A DNA stretch of 40,838 nucleotides, taken from NCBI GenBank assembly GCA_023476545.1, contig JAMCYP010000003.1, positions 1 through 40,838 of the forward strand, in the 5' to 3' direction. Of the stretch, positions 31,782-39,551 are shown in pieces. How positions within the stretch are numbered: position 1 is the first letter of the stretch; each line of letters starts with the position of its first letter. The notes beneath the pieces were generated by a model that was not told where the DNA came from, made no database searches, and was given only the letters and a program-made list of their open reading frames with translations. The DNA is from Candidatus Martarchaeota archaeon (lineage in GTDB: Archaea; Micrarchaeota; Micrarchaeia; Micrarchaeales; CABMGC01). The position numbers and the translations under genes are program-made.

Positions 31782-34352
31782 ATGCAGAACCAGCACCAGA
31801 CACTCGGCACCAACGTAGTCCCGATACGCTACTCGCTAGAGTTCGAGCCAAACTTCAAGACGTTCAGGTTCCTCGGCAAAGAGACGATAGAGGTCGCGGT
31901 CAGGGAGGGGACGCAGAAGATAGTCCTCAACGCTGCGGAGCTTAAGATTCAGAGCGCGAGCGTGCACCATGGGCACGAAGAGGAGAGGGCAAAGGTCTCG
32001 CTGGACGCCAAGAACGAGCTGCTGACACTGCGCTTCAAGCATTGGGTATCTGGCAACGCCAGGATAACGATAAGGTTCACCGGAATAAACAACGACAAGA
32101 TGCATGGCTTCTACAGGAGCAGGTACGTGGACGGCGGCAGGGCCAGGTACCTTCTCACAACGCAGTTCGAGGCCGCGGACGCGCGCAGGTGCTTCCCCTG
32201 TTTCGACGAGCCAGAGCTGAAGGCGCTCTTCAGCGTCTCGATGGTCGTGAAGAACGGCCTGGACTGCATCTCCAACACGCCGATACGGAAGACGGAGAGG
32301 CTCAGCGGCGGAAGGAAGCGGGTAACGTTCCACGAGACGCTCAAGATGTCCACATACCTTCTCTACCTCGGCATAGGCAACTTCGAGAAGGTCAGGGGCA
32401 AGATAGGGAAGATAGAAGAGACGGTTGCGACTACGAAGGGCAAGAGGTCACTGGCAGTGCTTCCGCTTGGGTACGCGAAGACGTTCGTCAAGTTCTACGA
32501 GGGATATTTCAGGATACCTTACCCGCTGCCCAAGCTGCACCTTCTGGGCATACCTGATTTCGCTGCCGGTGCCATGGAGAACTGGGGCGCAGTGACGTTC
32601 AGGGAGGCCGACCTGCTCGGCAACGACAAGTCTTCGATAGCTGTCAAGCAGCGCATAGCCGAGGTTGTCGCTCACGAGCTAGCCCACCAGTGGTTCGGAG
32701 ACCTGGTCACGATGAGATGGTGGGACGACCTATGGCTGAACGAGAGTTTCGCTACGTTCATGAGCTACAAGACGCTCGCAGCAACGTTCCCGGCCTGGGC
32801 GATAGGCGACGGGCTGCTCAGCGAGACCCTTGACAGCATGGACCTGGCGTTCTCTGCTGACCAGCTCAAGGCAACGCACCCGATCAGCACACACGTACGC
32901 GACCCCAAGGAGATAAGCGCGATATTCGACAACATAAGCTACGACAAGGGCGGCGCGATACTCCGCATGATAGAGGACTACGCTGGCAAAGACGCGTTCA
33001 GGCGCGGCCTACACATCTACCTCAAGAAGCACGCCTACTCTAACGCCACCAAGTACGACCTGTGGAATGCAATAGACGAGGCCGCGGGGAAGCGCGCAAA
33101 AGAGAGCGAGTACGTGGGGAACGTGGCAGGCTACTGGGTCGACAACCCAGGATATCCTGTCGTATACGCGAGCAGGACGGCAAAGGGGGTGCAGCTAAGG
33201 CAGGAGAGATTCATTATAAGCGACGGAGCGAAGACAAAGAAAAGCTGGCCCGTTCCTGTGCACTACATCACCGGAAGCGGCAAGGAGGGCATGCTCCTGT
33301 TCAGCTCCTCTTCGCTTTCAACGAAGATCAAGCTCAGCGGGAACGAATTTGTCAAGCTCAATCGCGGCCAGAAGGGCATGTACCGAGTCTGGTACGACGA
33401 GAAGCTGCTCGCCCTGCTCGGCACTGCGATACTCAACAAGAAGCTGAAGGGCGTCGAGGCGTGGGGCGTGGAGAACGACCTCTTCATGTTTGCGCGCGCT
33501 GGCAAGATACCGGTGAGGCAGTACCTCTCGTTCATATCCGAATACTGCATGGACTGCGACTACCCTACCAATGAGAACCTGCTCTCCCACCTTGCCGCCC
33601 TGTACCTGATGCTTAACGGCACCCAGCTCTCTACTGATATATCAAAGCTCATCTCCAGGTTTGCCAACGCGCTGCTCAAGCGCCTGGGGTTCGAGAGGAA
33701 GCCAGGAGAGAGCAGCTTCGACACCCTGCTGCGAGGCATCGTGATATCCAGCCTGGGAATGATAGGAGATGAGCACGTAGTGGCAAAGGCGAAGTCGATC
33801 TTCTCCGAGTATACGAAGGGAAGGGTTCAGATAGACTCCAACATCAAGTCCGCTATCTTCGGAACTGTGGCGCGAAGGGGAAACGCCAAGACGTTCGAGT
33901 GGTTCAAAAAGCACTATGCGGACGAGCTCATCCCCGAAGAGAAGCTCAGGTTCCTCGCAGTCCTCGGGAGATTCTACGACCTTAAACTGCTGGGCCACGC
34001 GCTGGACTTCTGCCTCTCTGAAAAGGTCAGGTTCCAGGATACGTTGAGCATACCTGCGGTCGCGTCTGGCAACCCGCACGCAGGCAAGCTGCTGCTGAGA
34101 TGGACATTGAAGAACTGGCCGGTGCTGCAGAAGCGCTACCCTGCCGGAACGATGATGCTCAAGTTCTTTGTCGGCTTCCTCAGCTCGCAGAAGGAGAGCC
34201 AGGCCCGCCAGGAGATCGCGAGGTTCTTCGCCAGGAAGGAGAACAGGAACGGGGAGATCGTGCCAGAGCTGAACAGGACGCTGGAGAGAATAGACGCAAA
34301 CATCAAGCTGATGCGCGTCAACGGACTCGCCGGAAGTCAGCGAAGCCTGTAG
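31782..34352 (+). CDS. M1-family zinc aminopeptidase (tricorn-factor type)
   Basis: 856-residue metallo-aminopeptidase. GAMENWG begins at residue 263; the zinc site HELAH is at 298-302, followed 18 residues later by the third ligand Glu321 in LNESFATF. The catalytic Tyr region (DNISYDKGGAILRM) follows. The C-terminal ERAP1_C-like helical half is complete. The length fits the tricorn interacting factors F2/F3 and related archaeal enzymes that trim proteasome or tricorn products to free amino acids. No signal peptide, so cytosolic. The 3' end overlaps the convergent GT2 gene by 16 bases. Confidence 0.94.
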   Translation: MQNQHQTLGTNVVPIRYSLEFEPNFKTFRFLGKETIEVAVREGTQKIVLNAAELKIQSASVHHGHEEERAKVSLDAKNELLTLRFKHWVSGNARITIRFTGINNDKMHGFYRSRYVDGGRARYLLTTQFEAADARRCFPCFDEPELKALFSVSMVVKNGLDCISNTPIRKTERLSGGRKRVTFHETLKMSTYLLYLGIGNFEKVRGKIGKIEETVATTKGKRSLAVLPLGYAKTFVKFYEGYFRIPYPLPKLHLLGIPDFAAGAMENWGAVTFREADLLGNDKSSIAVKQRIAEVVAHELAHQWFGDLVTMRWWDDLWLNESFATFMSYKTLAATFPAWAIGDGLLSETLDSMDLAFSADQLKATHPISTHVRDPKEISAIFDNISYDKGGAILRMIEDYAGKDAFRRGLHIYLKKHAYSNATKYDLWNAIDEAAGKRAKESEYVGNVAGYWVDNPGYPVVYASRTAKGVQLRQERFIISDGAKTKKSWPVPVHYITGSGKEGMLLFSSSSLSTKIKLSGNEFVKLNRGQKGMYRVWYDEKLLALLGTAILNKKLKGVEAWGVENDLFMFARAGKIPVRQYLSFISEYCMDCDYPTNENLLSHLAALYLMLNGTQLSTDISKLISRFANALLKRLGFERKPGESSFDTLLRGIVISSLGMIGDEHVVAKAKSIFSEYTKGRVQIDSNIKSAIFGTVARRGNAKTFEWFKKHYADELIPEEKLRFLAVLGRFYDLKLLGHALDFCLSEKVRFQDTLSIPAVASGNPHAGKLLLRWTLKNWPVLQKRYPAGTMMLKFFVGFLSSQKESQARQEIARFFARKENRNGEIVPELNRTLERIDANIKLMRVNGLAGSQRSL

Positions 34353-35413
34353 CGCGCACCGCGCCATGTTATGCTCCTGGTGCCCGTGGCCGCCGCGAGG
34401 TTGACCAGATATATGAATGGAATTAGCAGCGCGATCAGCGCCGTGTCTGCACGTGCTTCTCCCGCCCTGGCGAATGTCTTCCACACGCTGCGTGCCGCAT
34501 GGAGCAACAGGACCAGAAAGATGGGCGAAAGCAGCAGGGTTCCGATAATGCCAGTCAGCAGCACCAGGATCTCCGCTGAGTAGTACGTTATGCCATAGTA
34601 GAGGACGCGCCTGTTGCCGAGCACCGACAGGCTCGTCTGCCTGTTGGCCCACTCTGCAAATACCAGGAGCGTGTCGTCGCAGGCTATCCTCATACGCGCC
34701 TCAGGAACGTATGCTATCTTAAGCCCCTTCATCTTGCAGGTGTTTGTTACCGAGATATCGTCAGACACAGATCTGCTCATTCTCTCCATAGCGCGCCTGT
34801 CCATGAGCGCCTTCCTGAAAGCCAGGGATCCTCCCCATCCGAACCTGGTCAGGCTCGATTCCATCAGGCTGTTGCCAACGAAACCCCATACCATCTTTAC
34901 CCTGCTCCAGAACCCCGCTTTGGGCTCGAAGAACGGATACGAGGTGGAGATGCCAACGCGCTTGTTAGAGAGCGGTGCGATCAGTCTGCCCAGCCACTCC
35001 CTTGAGAAATTAACATCAGAGTCTGCCACCACATACACTTCGAAGCCTCGCAGTCTCTTCATCGCATGCAGGAGCGCGCGCACCTTTCCGCTGCCAGCGC
35101 CCCGCGGCCCTGAGGCGACCATCATGCTGACACCACTCTGCCTTATGGCGGCTACCGCACCGTCGGTCTTCGCGTCCACTATTGCGACGACGGAATACCT
35201 TCCGTATGCCTGTGCTTTGAGCGATTCAAGGTTCTGCCTCAGGCGCTTCTCCTCGCCCTTGCATGGGACCATCACGAGCACCCTGGGCCTGTATGTTTTG
35301 GATCGTGTCTGTGTGTCATCAGGCTTCCTAAGCGTGCCGTTTATGTCCATCGCGAGCAGGCAGAGGAAGACAAAGGTTACAAAAGTCAGGTACGCGTCCA
35401 GAAGCAGTGACAT
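34337..35413 (-). CDS. Membrane-bound GT2 glycosyltransferase
   Basis: 358-residue processive-type family 2 transferase. One N-terminal helix (LLDAYLTFVTFVFLCLLAMDI), then the GT-A domain: VLVMVPCKGEEKRL, VVAIVDAKTD, VYVVADSDVNF (DxD), VSDDISVTNTCK, and EWANRQTSLS in the place of the Q-x-x-R-W motif. Two or three C-terminal helices follow. This layout matches ceramide glucosyltransferase-like and dolichol-phosphate-sugar enzymes. It is divergent from the GlcNAc-1-phosphate transferase, so it may add an early sugar to the lipid-linked glycan. An alternative is a glycolipid synthase. Confidence 0.85.
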   Translation of the reverse strand: MSLLLDAYLTFVTFVFLCLLAMDINGTLRKPDDTQTRSKTYRPRVLVMVPCKGEEKRLRQNLESLKAQAYGRYSVVAIVDAKTDGAVAAIRQSGVSMMVASGPRGAGSGKVRALLHAMKRLRGFEVYVVADSDVNFSREWLGRLIAPLSNKRVGISTSYPFFEPKAGFWSRVKMVWGFVGNSLMESSLTRFGWGGSLAFRKALMDRRAMERMSRSVSDDISVTNTCKMKGLKIAYVPEARMRIACDDTLLVFAEWANRQTSLSVLGNRRVLYYGITYYSAEILVLLTGIIGTLLLSPIFLVLLLHAARSVWKTFARAGEARADTALIALLIPFIYLVNLAAATGTRSITWRGARYRLR

Positions 35414-35493
35414 GCGGCTTACTTGGGCTCTAACGCTTATATTCCTGAGCGAGTGCGCACAAGCTTTTTATTGGTAAGCAGAGAACACCTTGC

Positions 35494-36534
35494 ATGGCCT
35501 ACAACACCTTCCTGACGCTGCTGGTGCCCGCATTGATCACGTTCATAATCACGCTTGTCAGCACAAAGTTCGTGATAGGCTACCTGACATCTTCAGGCAT
35601 AATCATCGATGACAAGAACAAGGAGAAGAGCGTGCCTCTTCCGACGAGCGGCGGAATAGCCGTGGCGTTCGGGATAATAGTTGGAATACTAGTCTATGCG
35701 TTCGGCGGCACATTCATCTTCACTCCGGTGGTCCAGATATCTGACCTGTTCGCCGTGGGGCTGGCCATCCTTCTCATCGCGCTCGTCGGGTTCCTCGACG
35801 ATATACACATCAAGGCAAGGAAGGTGATGACAACCGACCTGCTGGACAAGAAGCAGGGGCTTAGGCAGTGGCAGAAACCGCTCCTCACAGTGATAGGCGC
35901 GCTGCCGCTCATGGCCATCAATGCGGGGGTGAGCGTTGTGGCTGTACCTTTCCTTGGCACACTGGACCTGGGCATAGCCTACCCGTTGGTGGTGCTGCCG
36001 CTCGCGGTGGTCTTTGTGTCCAACGCGTTCAACCTGCTCGGCGGATACGACGGACTGCAGACCGGAACCGCGCTCATCGCAAGCATCGGGTTTCTCATCT
36101 ATTCTATCTTCTTCGGGAACTACATAGGCGCGCTGCTCTCTGCGATACTCTTCGCTTCAGTGCTCGCATTCCTGCCATTCAACACATACAGGGCCAAGAT
36201 AATGCCTGGAGACAGCTTCACCTATGCGATAGGCGCGATCTTCGTAGCAATAATGGCGATGGGAAACGCTGAGGATTTCGGAGTAATACTCTTCATACCC
36301 TGGATAATAGAGTTCTTCCTGCACCTCAGGAAGAAGTTCCACACCACCGACCTGGGCGTGAGGCAGAGGGACGGAACCTTCAAGGCTCCTTACGGCAGGA
36401 AGATATACAGCCTCACCCACCTTGTGATGAATCTCAAGAGGGCCACTGAGATAGATATCGCGCTCTACCTGTCGCTGCTGGAAGTCGTCTTTGTGCTCCT
36501 GGGCTTCGGGCTCAAGCTCGGCGGGTTCCTGTAG
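35494..36534 (+). CDS. UDP-GlcNAc:dolichyl-phosphate GlcNAc-1-P transferase (AglH/Alg7-like)
   Basis: 346-residue polytopic PNPT-family enzyme that puts the first sugar phosphate on the lipid carrier and starts N-glycan assembly. Key motifs: VPLPTSGG (47-54), the Asp pair in GFLDDIH (Asp102/103), NAFNLLGGYDGLQTG (177-191) with its catalytic Asp, and a C-terminal PYGRKIYS loop after HLRKKFHTTDLG. About ten membrane helices. The position of the family among archaeal AglH/Alg7 proteins, not MraY, is judged from the NAFNLLGGYDGL motif. Its last 70 bases are read on the other strand as the tail of a histone. Confidence 0.9.
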   Translation: MAYNTFLTLLVPALITFIITLVSTKFVIGYLTSSGIIIDDKNKEKSVPLPTSGGIAVAFGIIVGILVYAFGGTFIFTPVVQISDLFAVGLAILLIALVGFLDDIHIKARKVMTTDLLDKKQGLRQWQKPLLTVIGALPLMAINAGVSVVAVPFLGTLDLGIAYPLVVLPLAVVFVSNAFNLLGGYDGLQTGTALIASIGFLIYSIFFGNYIGALLSAILFASVLAFLPFNTYRAKIMPGDSFTYAIGAIFVAIMAMGNAEDFGVILFIPWIIEFFLHLRKKFHTTDLGVRQRDGTFKAPYGRKIYSLTHLVMNLKRATEIDIALYLSLLEVVFVLLGFGLKLGGFL

Positions 36535-36746
36535 ACGATCCTCTTGGAGAAGAGCACGTCCTGCTTCTTGATCAGCGTACTCCTGCCAGCGTGAGCCGCA
36601 TACCTCGCCGCCCTGTTTGCCATCAGCTCGGTCAGCTTCTCGAGCCTGCGTTCAAGGTCGCGGACAGCATCTTCGGTTACCCGCTCTGCGCCCGCCTCTC
36701 TTATGAACTGCTCAATATCGTAAAGACTGAATGCCCTCTCCCCCAA
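36465..36746 (-). CDS. Archaeal histone with an overprinted C-terminal tail
   Basis: 93-residue histone-fold protein. FSLYDIEQFIREAGAERVTE (6-25) is helix 1 and the loop; DAVRDLERRLEKLTELMANR helix 2; then AHAGRSTLIKKQDV (51-64) with the HAGR-x-T-x4-x-D motif and short helix 3. Normal archaeal histones end there at ~67 residues. This one goes on with VYRNPPSLSPKPRSTKTTSS and SDR (71-93), a Pro/Ser/Thr/Lys/Arg-rich, unstructured tail resembling eukaryotic histone tails. The tail is encoded almost exactly by the 70 bases that overlap the convergent transferase gene. The start is TTG, right after an in-frame TGA, with GGTG about seven bases upstream and a TATA box at 36793-36804. Confidence 0.85.
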   Translation of the reverse strand: MGERAFSLYDIEQFIREAGAERVTEDAVRDLERRLEKLTELMANRAARYAAHAGRSTLIKKQDVLFSKRIVYRNPPSLSPKPRSTKTTSSSDR

Positions 36747-36792
36747 TCAAACACCGTGATTCAGAAAATGTGTAGTAGCTATCCCTTAATTA

Positions 36793-36804
36793 GCTTTAAA
36801 AAGC
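36793..36804 (-). promoter_or_regulatory. Promoter of the histone gene
   Basis: GCTTTTTAAAGC on the minus strand is a symmetric TATA-like element about 53 bases before the TTG start, predicting a ~27-base leader containing the GGTG ribosome binding site. Confidence 0.5.
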
Positions 36805-36830
36805 ATCCCTGGTTGCGTGAGTAGTGGTAT

Positions 36831-37223
36831 TCACTTCTGCGCTATCTGACGCACAGAGAGCCCGCTATCCACGCTCGCTATAACATCGAAATCCTTGTCT
36901 GCCGCAATGAGAGTTGCGTTTCTTTCGGCGGCTTGCGCCGCGATGAGCAGATCTGGCAGCTTTACCGTTTTCCCCTTATTGCTGAGCAGAGCAAACGAAG
37001 CAGAGGCGCGTTTCGCGTCTCTTGAAGTAAGCGGTACGACTGGAAATGCCGCCACTTCTCCAGGAATTCCTCCTTTTCTCTCCTTTGCTTTCAGCCCTAT
37101 GAGCACTTCAAAAACACTTATCGGGCTTACGTTCGCGCTCTCCGAACTCTCGATGGCGTCTTCTACTTCTTCATTGCCGTGCATCAGCTCCACAATCGCC
37201 GAAGTGTCGAGAAACAGCTTCAT
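36831..37223 (-). CDS. vapC: VapC toxin (PIN-domain RNase)
   Basis: 130-residue PIN-domain ribonuclease. The acidic site is complete: LDTSAIVEL (Asp6), SVFEVLIG (the Glu), LPDLLIAA (Asp) and AADKDFD (Asp). The ATG overlaps the VapB stop (ATGA), so toxin translation is coupled to antitoxin. VapC toxins cut tRNA or rRNA when freed from VapB. The sequence looks intact. Confidence 0.93.
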   Translation of the reverse strand: MKLFLDTSAIVELMHGNEEVEDAIESSESANVSPISVFEVLIGLKAKERKGGIPGEVAAFPVVPLTSRDAKRASASFALLSNKGKTVKLPDLLIAAQAAERNATLIAADKDFDVIASVDSGLSVRQIAQK

Positions 37224-37441
37224 GGCGCACCACCCCAGCCATATCTTCGCGTCCTGTCTATCATGCGCCTCATCTCTTCAGCTTCTTCATGCGTTAGTAC
37301 CCCTGCTACTCTCAGAAGTGCCCTTTTCCCGGACTCTGCGCGCTTTGCCGATAGTTCTGCTAGCAGCTCGCTAAAGCTTTTCTTGCCTTTCATCCTCGCC
37401 AGTCTGTTGTACACGTCATCTGTTATCATTATGGTTCTCAT
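37220..37441 (-). CDS. vapB: VapB antitoxin (PF02697-like)
   Basis: 73-residue antitoxin. TIMITDDVYNRLARMKGKKS followed by FSELLAELS is the N-terminal DNA-binding pattern of the archaeal VapB family. The C-terminus (EEMRRMIDRTRRYGWG) would occupy the VapC active site. It is read first in the operon, as expected, and has a strong dyad upstream for self-control. It lies 57 bases after the aRF1 stop with its own promoter. Confidence 0.88.
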   Translation of the reverse strand: MRTIMITDDVYNRLARMKGKKSFSELLAELSAKRAESGKRALLRVAGVLTHEEAEEMRRMIDRTRRYGWGGAP

Positions 37442-37443
37442 AC

Positions 37444-37482
37444 TATCTATATATGTATACAGATACAGATTATTATATCCTT
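37444..37482 (-). promoter_or_regulatory. VapBC promoter with a 22-base dyad operator
   Basis: 37444-37465 reads TATCTATATATGTATACAGA + TA, an inverted repeat matching its reverse complement at 18 of 22 positions, with half-sites TATCT(A/G)TATA. It lies directly before the VapB ATG. A TATA-like run (GGATATAATAAT on the minus strand, centre ~37475) is just upstream, so VapB bound to the dyad would block transcription start. Confidence 0.6.
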
Positions 37483-37498
37483 CTGCGCACCCATTCCA

Positions 37499-38701
37499 TT
37501 ACTTATAGCGCAGAAGCGCTCCGATTCCCTTGAATCCCATGATGAACTCCTTCCCAAGCGAGCTCTCGCTAGAGACGAACACTGTCTCTGCTCCGTTGCC
37601 GTCCGCAAGGTCTATCAGCTCCTCTATTGCGTCGTGCTCCTCTACCACCGAGAGCGTGCCGCCGTCATCGTGCTTTGCCTGGCGCACGTCTCCGAACTCT
37701 GTCCTCTCTATCACGTTGCCGCAGACGCTGCATTTGTACTTCACGTTAGCTATCTCTACAGTGTCGTTGAGTATCAGCGTGTTCGCCTGCCTCTTCTCCA
37801 GTGCGACCCTCGTCTTCTCGTATCCGTACACGGCCAAGCCTCCGCTAGCGACCTCTCTCATGAACCTCTCCAGAACCTTCCTCTCCTTCGCTGCCTCCTG
37901 CTCCTTGAGCAGGTCTCCGGCCTTCTCTACTATTTCGTTCAGTCCCGTCTCATCGGTGTAGCCGGTGTCGTAGACGCCCAGTACCTTGATCTGGTAGTTG
38001 AGCGCCTTCGCCTTCACGAAGTTCTCTTTTGTGGGTCCCGGACCGCCGACTATCAGCCCGAGTTCCTTGAACTCACTCCTCAGGAAAATCTCGTTTATGA
38101 CCTCGCTCACCCTTCCATAGTAGTCCTCTATGCTCTCCTCAATAGCCCGCTTGAACCTGTTCGCCGACTGCCCGCCCTTCTTCATCTTTGCGTGTGCCAT
38201 CGAATGTACTTTCTTTATCACCTGTATGTGAGATCCGCGCAGCGTCGCTACTGTCGCCTCCCTGCCGTCGAGCACCACCATCACGTACGTGTCCTTCGTG
38301 TCCACCATCGCCTCTATCGGATCCAGCACGAAGGTGGAGTCGCATCTGTATATGTTGACCTTGAGCGGCTCCGGAGGTTCCATCGAGAAGAGCTCGATGT
38401 CGCTCTTGCTCTGGTCGTTCGAGACGTTGCCCGCGAACACCACGAGACCGTTCTCTGGAGTCTCGCGGTAGAGCTTCAGGTACTGGAGTATCTTGTCGAT
38501 TGCGCCGAGGACGTTCGTCCTTGTCTGCTTCGACTTTATGTTGCTGCTGGTGCTGTACTCGTTCCTCAGCCTTGATACCTCTTCGTTGATGTTGTAGCCC
38601 GCTGGTATGTAGACGCTTACCAACTGCGTCCCGTAACCGCGCACCGACTTGAGCCTCTTTATCTCCTTGAGCAGCGAGTACTCTTTCTTCATGGCAGTCA
38701 T
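37499..38701 (-). CDS. prf1: Archaeal peptide chain release factor aRF1
   Basis: 400-residue class I release factor that reads all three stop codons and triggers peptide release. Domain 1 has the GT(Q) loop (GYGTQLVSVYIP), NIKS (54-57) and YRCDSTF, the Y-x-C-x3-F motif. The catalytic GGQ is at 176-178 in KKGGQSANRF. The C-terminal minidomain keeps one Cys pair (CSVCGN) but I do not see the second pair of a four-Cys zinc site. The start at 38701 directly follows the upstream gene's TAG; the second ATG three codons on is an alternative. It is third in a SerRS-methyltransferase-aRF1 run. Confidence 0.95.
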   Translation of the reverse strand: MTAMKKEYSLLKEIKRLKSVRGYGTQLVSVYIPAGYNINEEVSRLRNEYSTSSNIKSKQTRTNVLGAIDKILQYLKLYRETPENGLVVFAGNVSNDQSKSDIELFSMEPPEPLKVNIYRCDSTFVLDPIEAMVDTKDTYVMVVLDGREATVATLRGSHIQVIKKVHSMAHAKMKKGGQSANRFKRAIEESIEDYYGRVSEVINEIFLRSEFKELGLIVGGPGPTKENFVKAKALNYQIKVLGVYDTGYTDETGLNEIVEKAGDLLKEQEAAKERKVLERFMREVASGGLAVYGYEKTRVALEKRQANTLILNDTVEIANVKYKCSVCGNVIERTEFGDVRQAKHDDGGTLSVVEEHDAIEELIDLADGNGAETVFVSSESSLGKEFIMGFKGIGALLRYK

Positions 38702-39550
38702 CTACTTAGTCTTTCTAGCAACTATCATAAAATGCCTGCTCGTATCGACAACCGCAGATACCTCACGTGCGATACTGTTAACCCTCAGCCAATTGTCCCA
38801 TGCCCTTTCGTCTTTCGCTAATTTCCTCACATACTCGTCAGACCACGTTGCACTCAACCCTTGTAACCCCACACTTTTCAGCACTTTGGCGTTCTCGATC
38901 TTCGAGAATAGCGTGCGCATCTCATTCAACGTAAAAAAGTGCGCGTAATGCCTACCGCGCCACATCGTGTCCTCCCCTTTTGTTGCAAGGTCCATTATGC
39001 GCCTCGTAAGCCGAATTTCCGCAATACTGCTCTTCATCGACCACAACGGCGCGGATGCAAGCGTACCCCACTTGCCCATCACAGAGACGAATATTGGCGA
39101 GTTCTTCTTGGCGACTCTCACCAGCTCGGAAAGTGCTTTTAGCCGGCCGCCTTCGCTGGAAATATGAGACAGCGGTCCTCCAAGACACAGCACGGAGTCA
39201 AAAGTGCTTGATGGGAATCTTGACAGGTCAAGAATCGAGCCCACCTCGAAGCCATCGAACCTACCAACAACCTTCTCTGCTTTGGCCTGCTTTTCAGCGA
39301 AAGCGACGTGCTTGGCGGATAGGTCGAAGAGGGTTGGCCTGTAGCCGTGTTTGGCAAGATAGATCGAATACCTACCCGGTCCTCCGCCAGCATCGAGTAC
39401 CTTCCCCTTTTTCGGCAGAAACCTCTTCATGTAAAGCAGCGTGGTTTCAAGCTCGAGCCAATTGGATGGTTTTTCTACCAATCTTTCCCACTCGTGCTGT
39501 GCGTCAGAATAGATTCTCCGGCTTAGGGCGTCGGCCCGTTTCTGCTCCAT
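38702..39550 (-). CDS. SAM-dependent class I methyltransferase
   Basis: 282-residue methyltransferase of the UbiE/methyltransf_11 type. Motif I is VLDAGGGPGRYS (51-62), followed by the acidic strand end LFDLS, then SFDSVLCLGGPLSHI as motif IV, and a late HFMIVARK strand. It has no NPPY, so it is not the HemK2/Mtq2-type enzyme that methylates the GGQ Gln of release factors. The target may be a small molecule or a nucleoside. It lies between SerRS (1-base gap) and aRF1 (no gap), so all three are translated together. Confidence 0.85.
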   Translation of the reverse strand: MEQKRADALSRRIYSDAQHEWERLVEKPSNWLELETTLLYMKRFLPKKGKVLDAGGGPGRYSIYLAKHGYRPTLFDLSAKHVAFAEKQAKAEKVVGRFDGFEVGSILDLSRFPSSTFDSVLCLGGPLSHISSEGGRLKALSELVRVAKKNSPIFVSVMGKWGTLASAPLWSMKSSIAEIRLTRRIMDLATKGEDTMWRGRHYAHFFTLNEMRTLFSKIENAKVLKSVGLQGLSATWSDEYVRKLAKDERAWDNWLRVNSIAREVSAVVDTSRHFMIVARKTK

Positions 39551-39551
39551 G

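Noticed and set aside
31836-34652. Several long minus-strand frames within the aminopeptidase gene
   Set aside because: Antisense to a complete M1 peptidase with all catalytic motifs; their composition is that of a complementary frame.
38702-39550. HemK2/Mtq2-type release-factor methyltransferase next to aRF1
   Set aside because: The diagnostic NPPY motif is absent.
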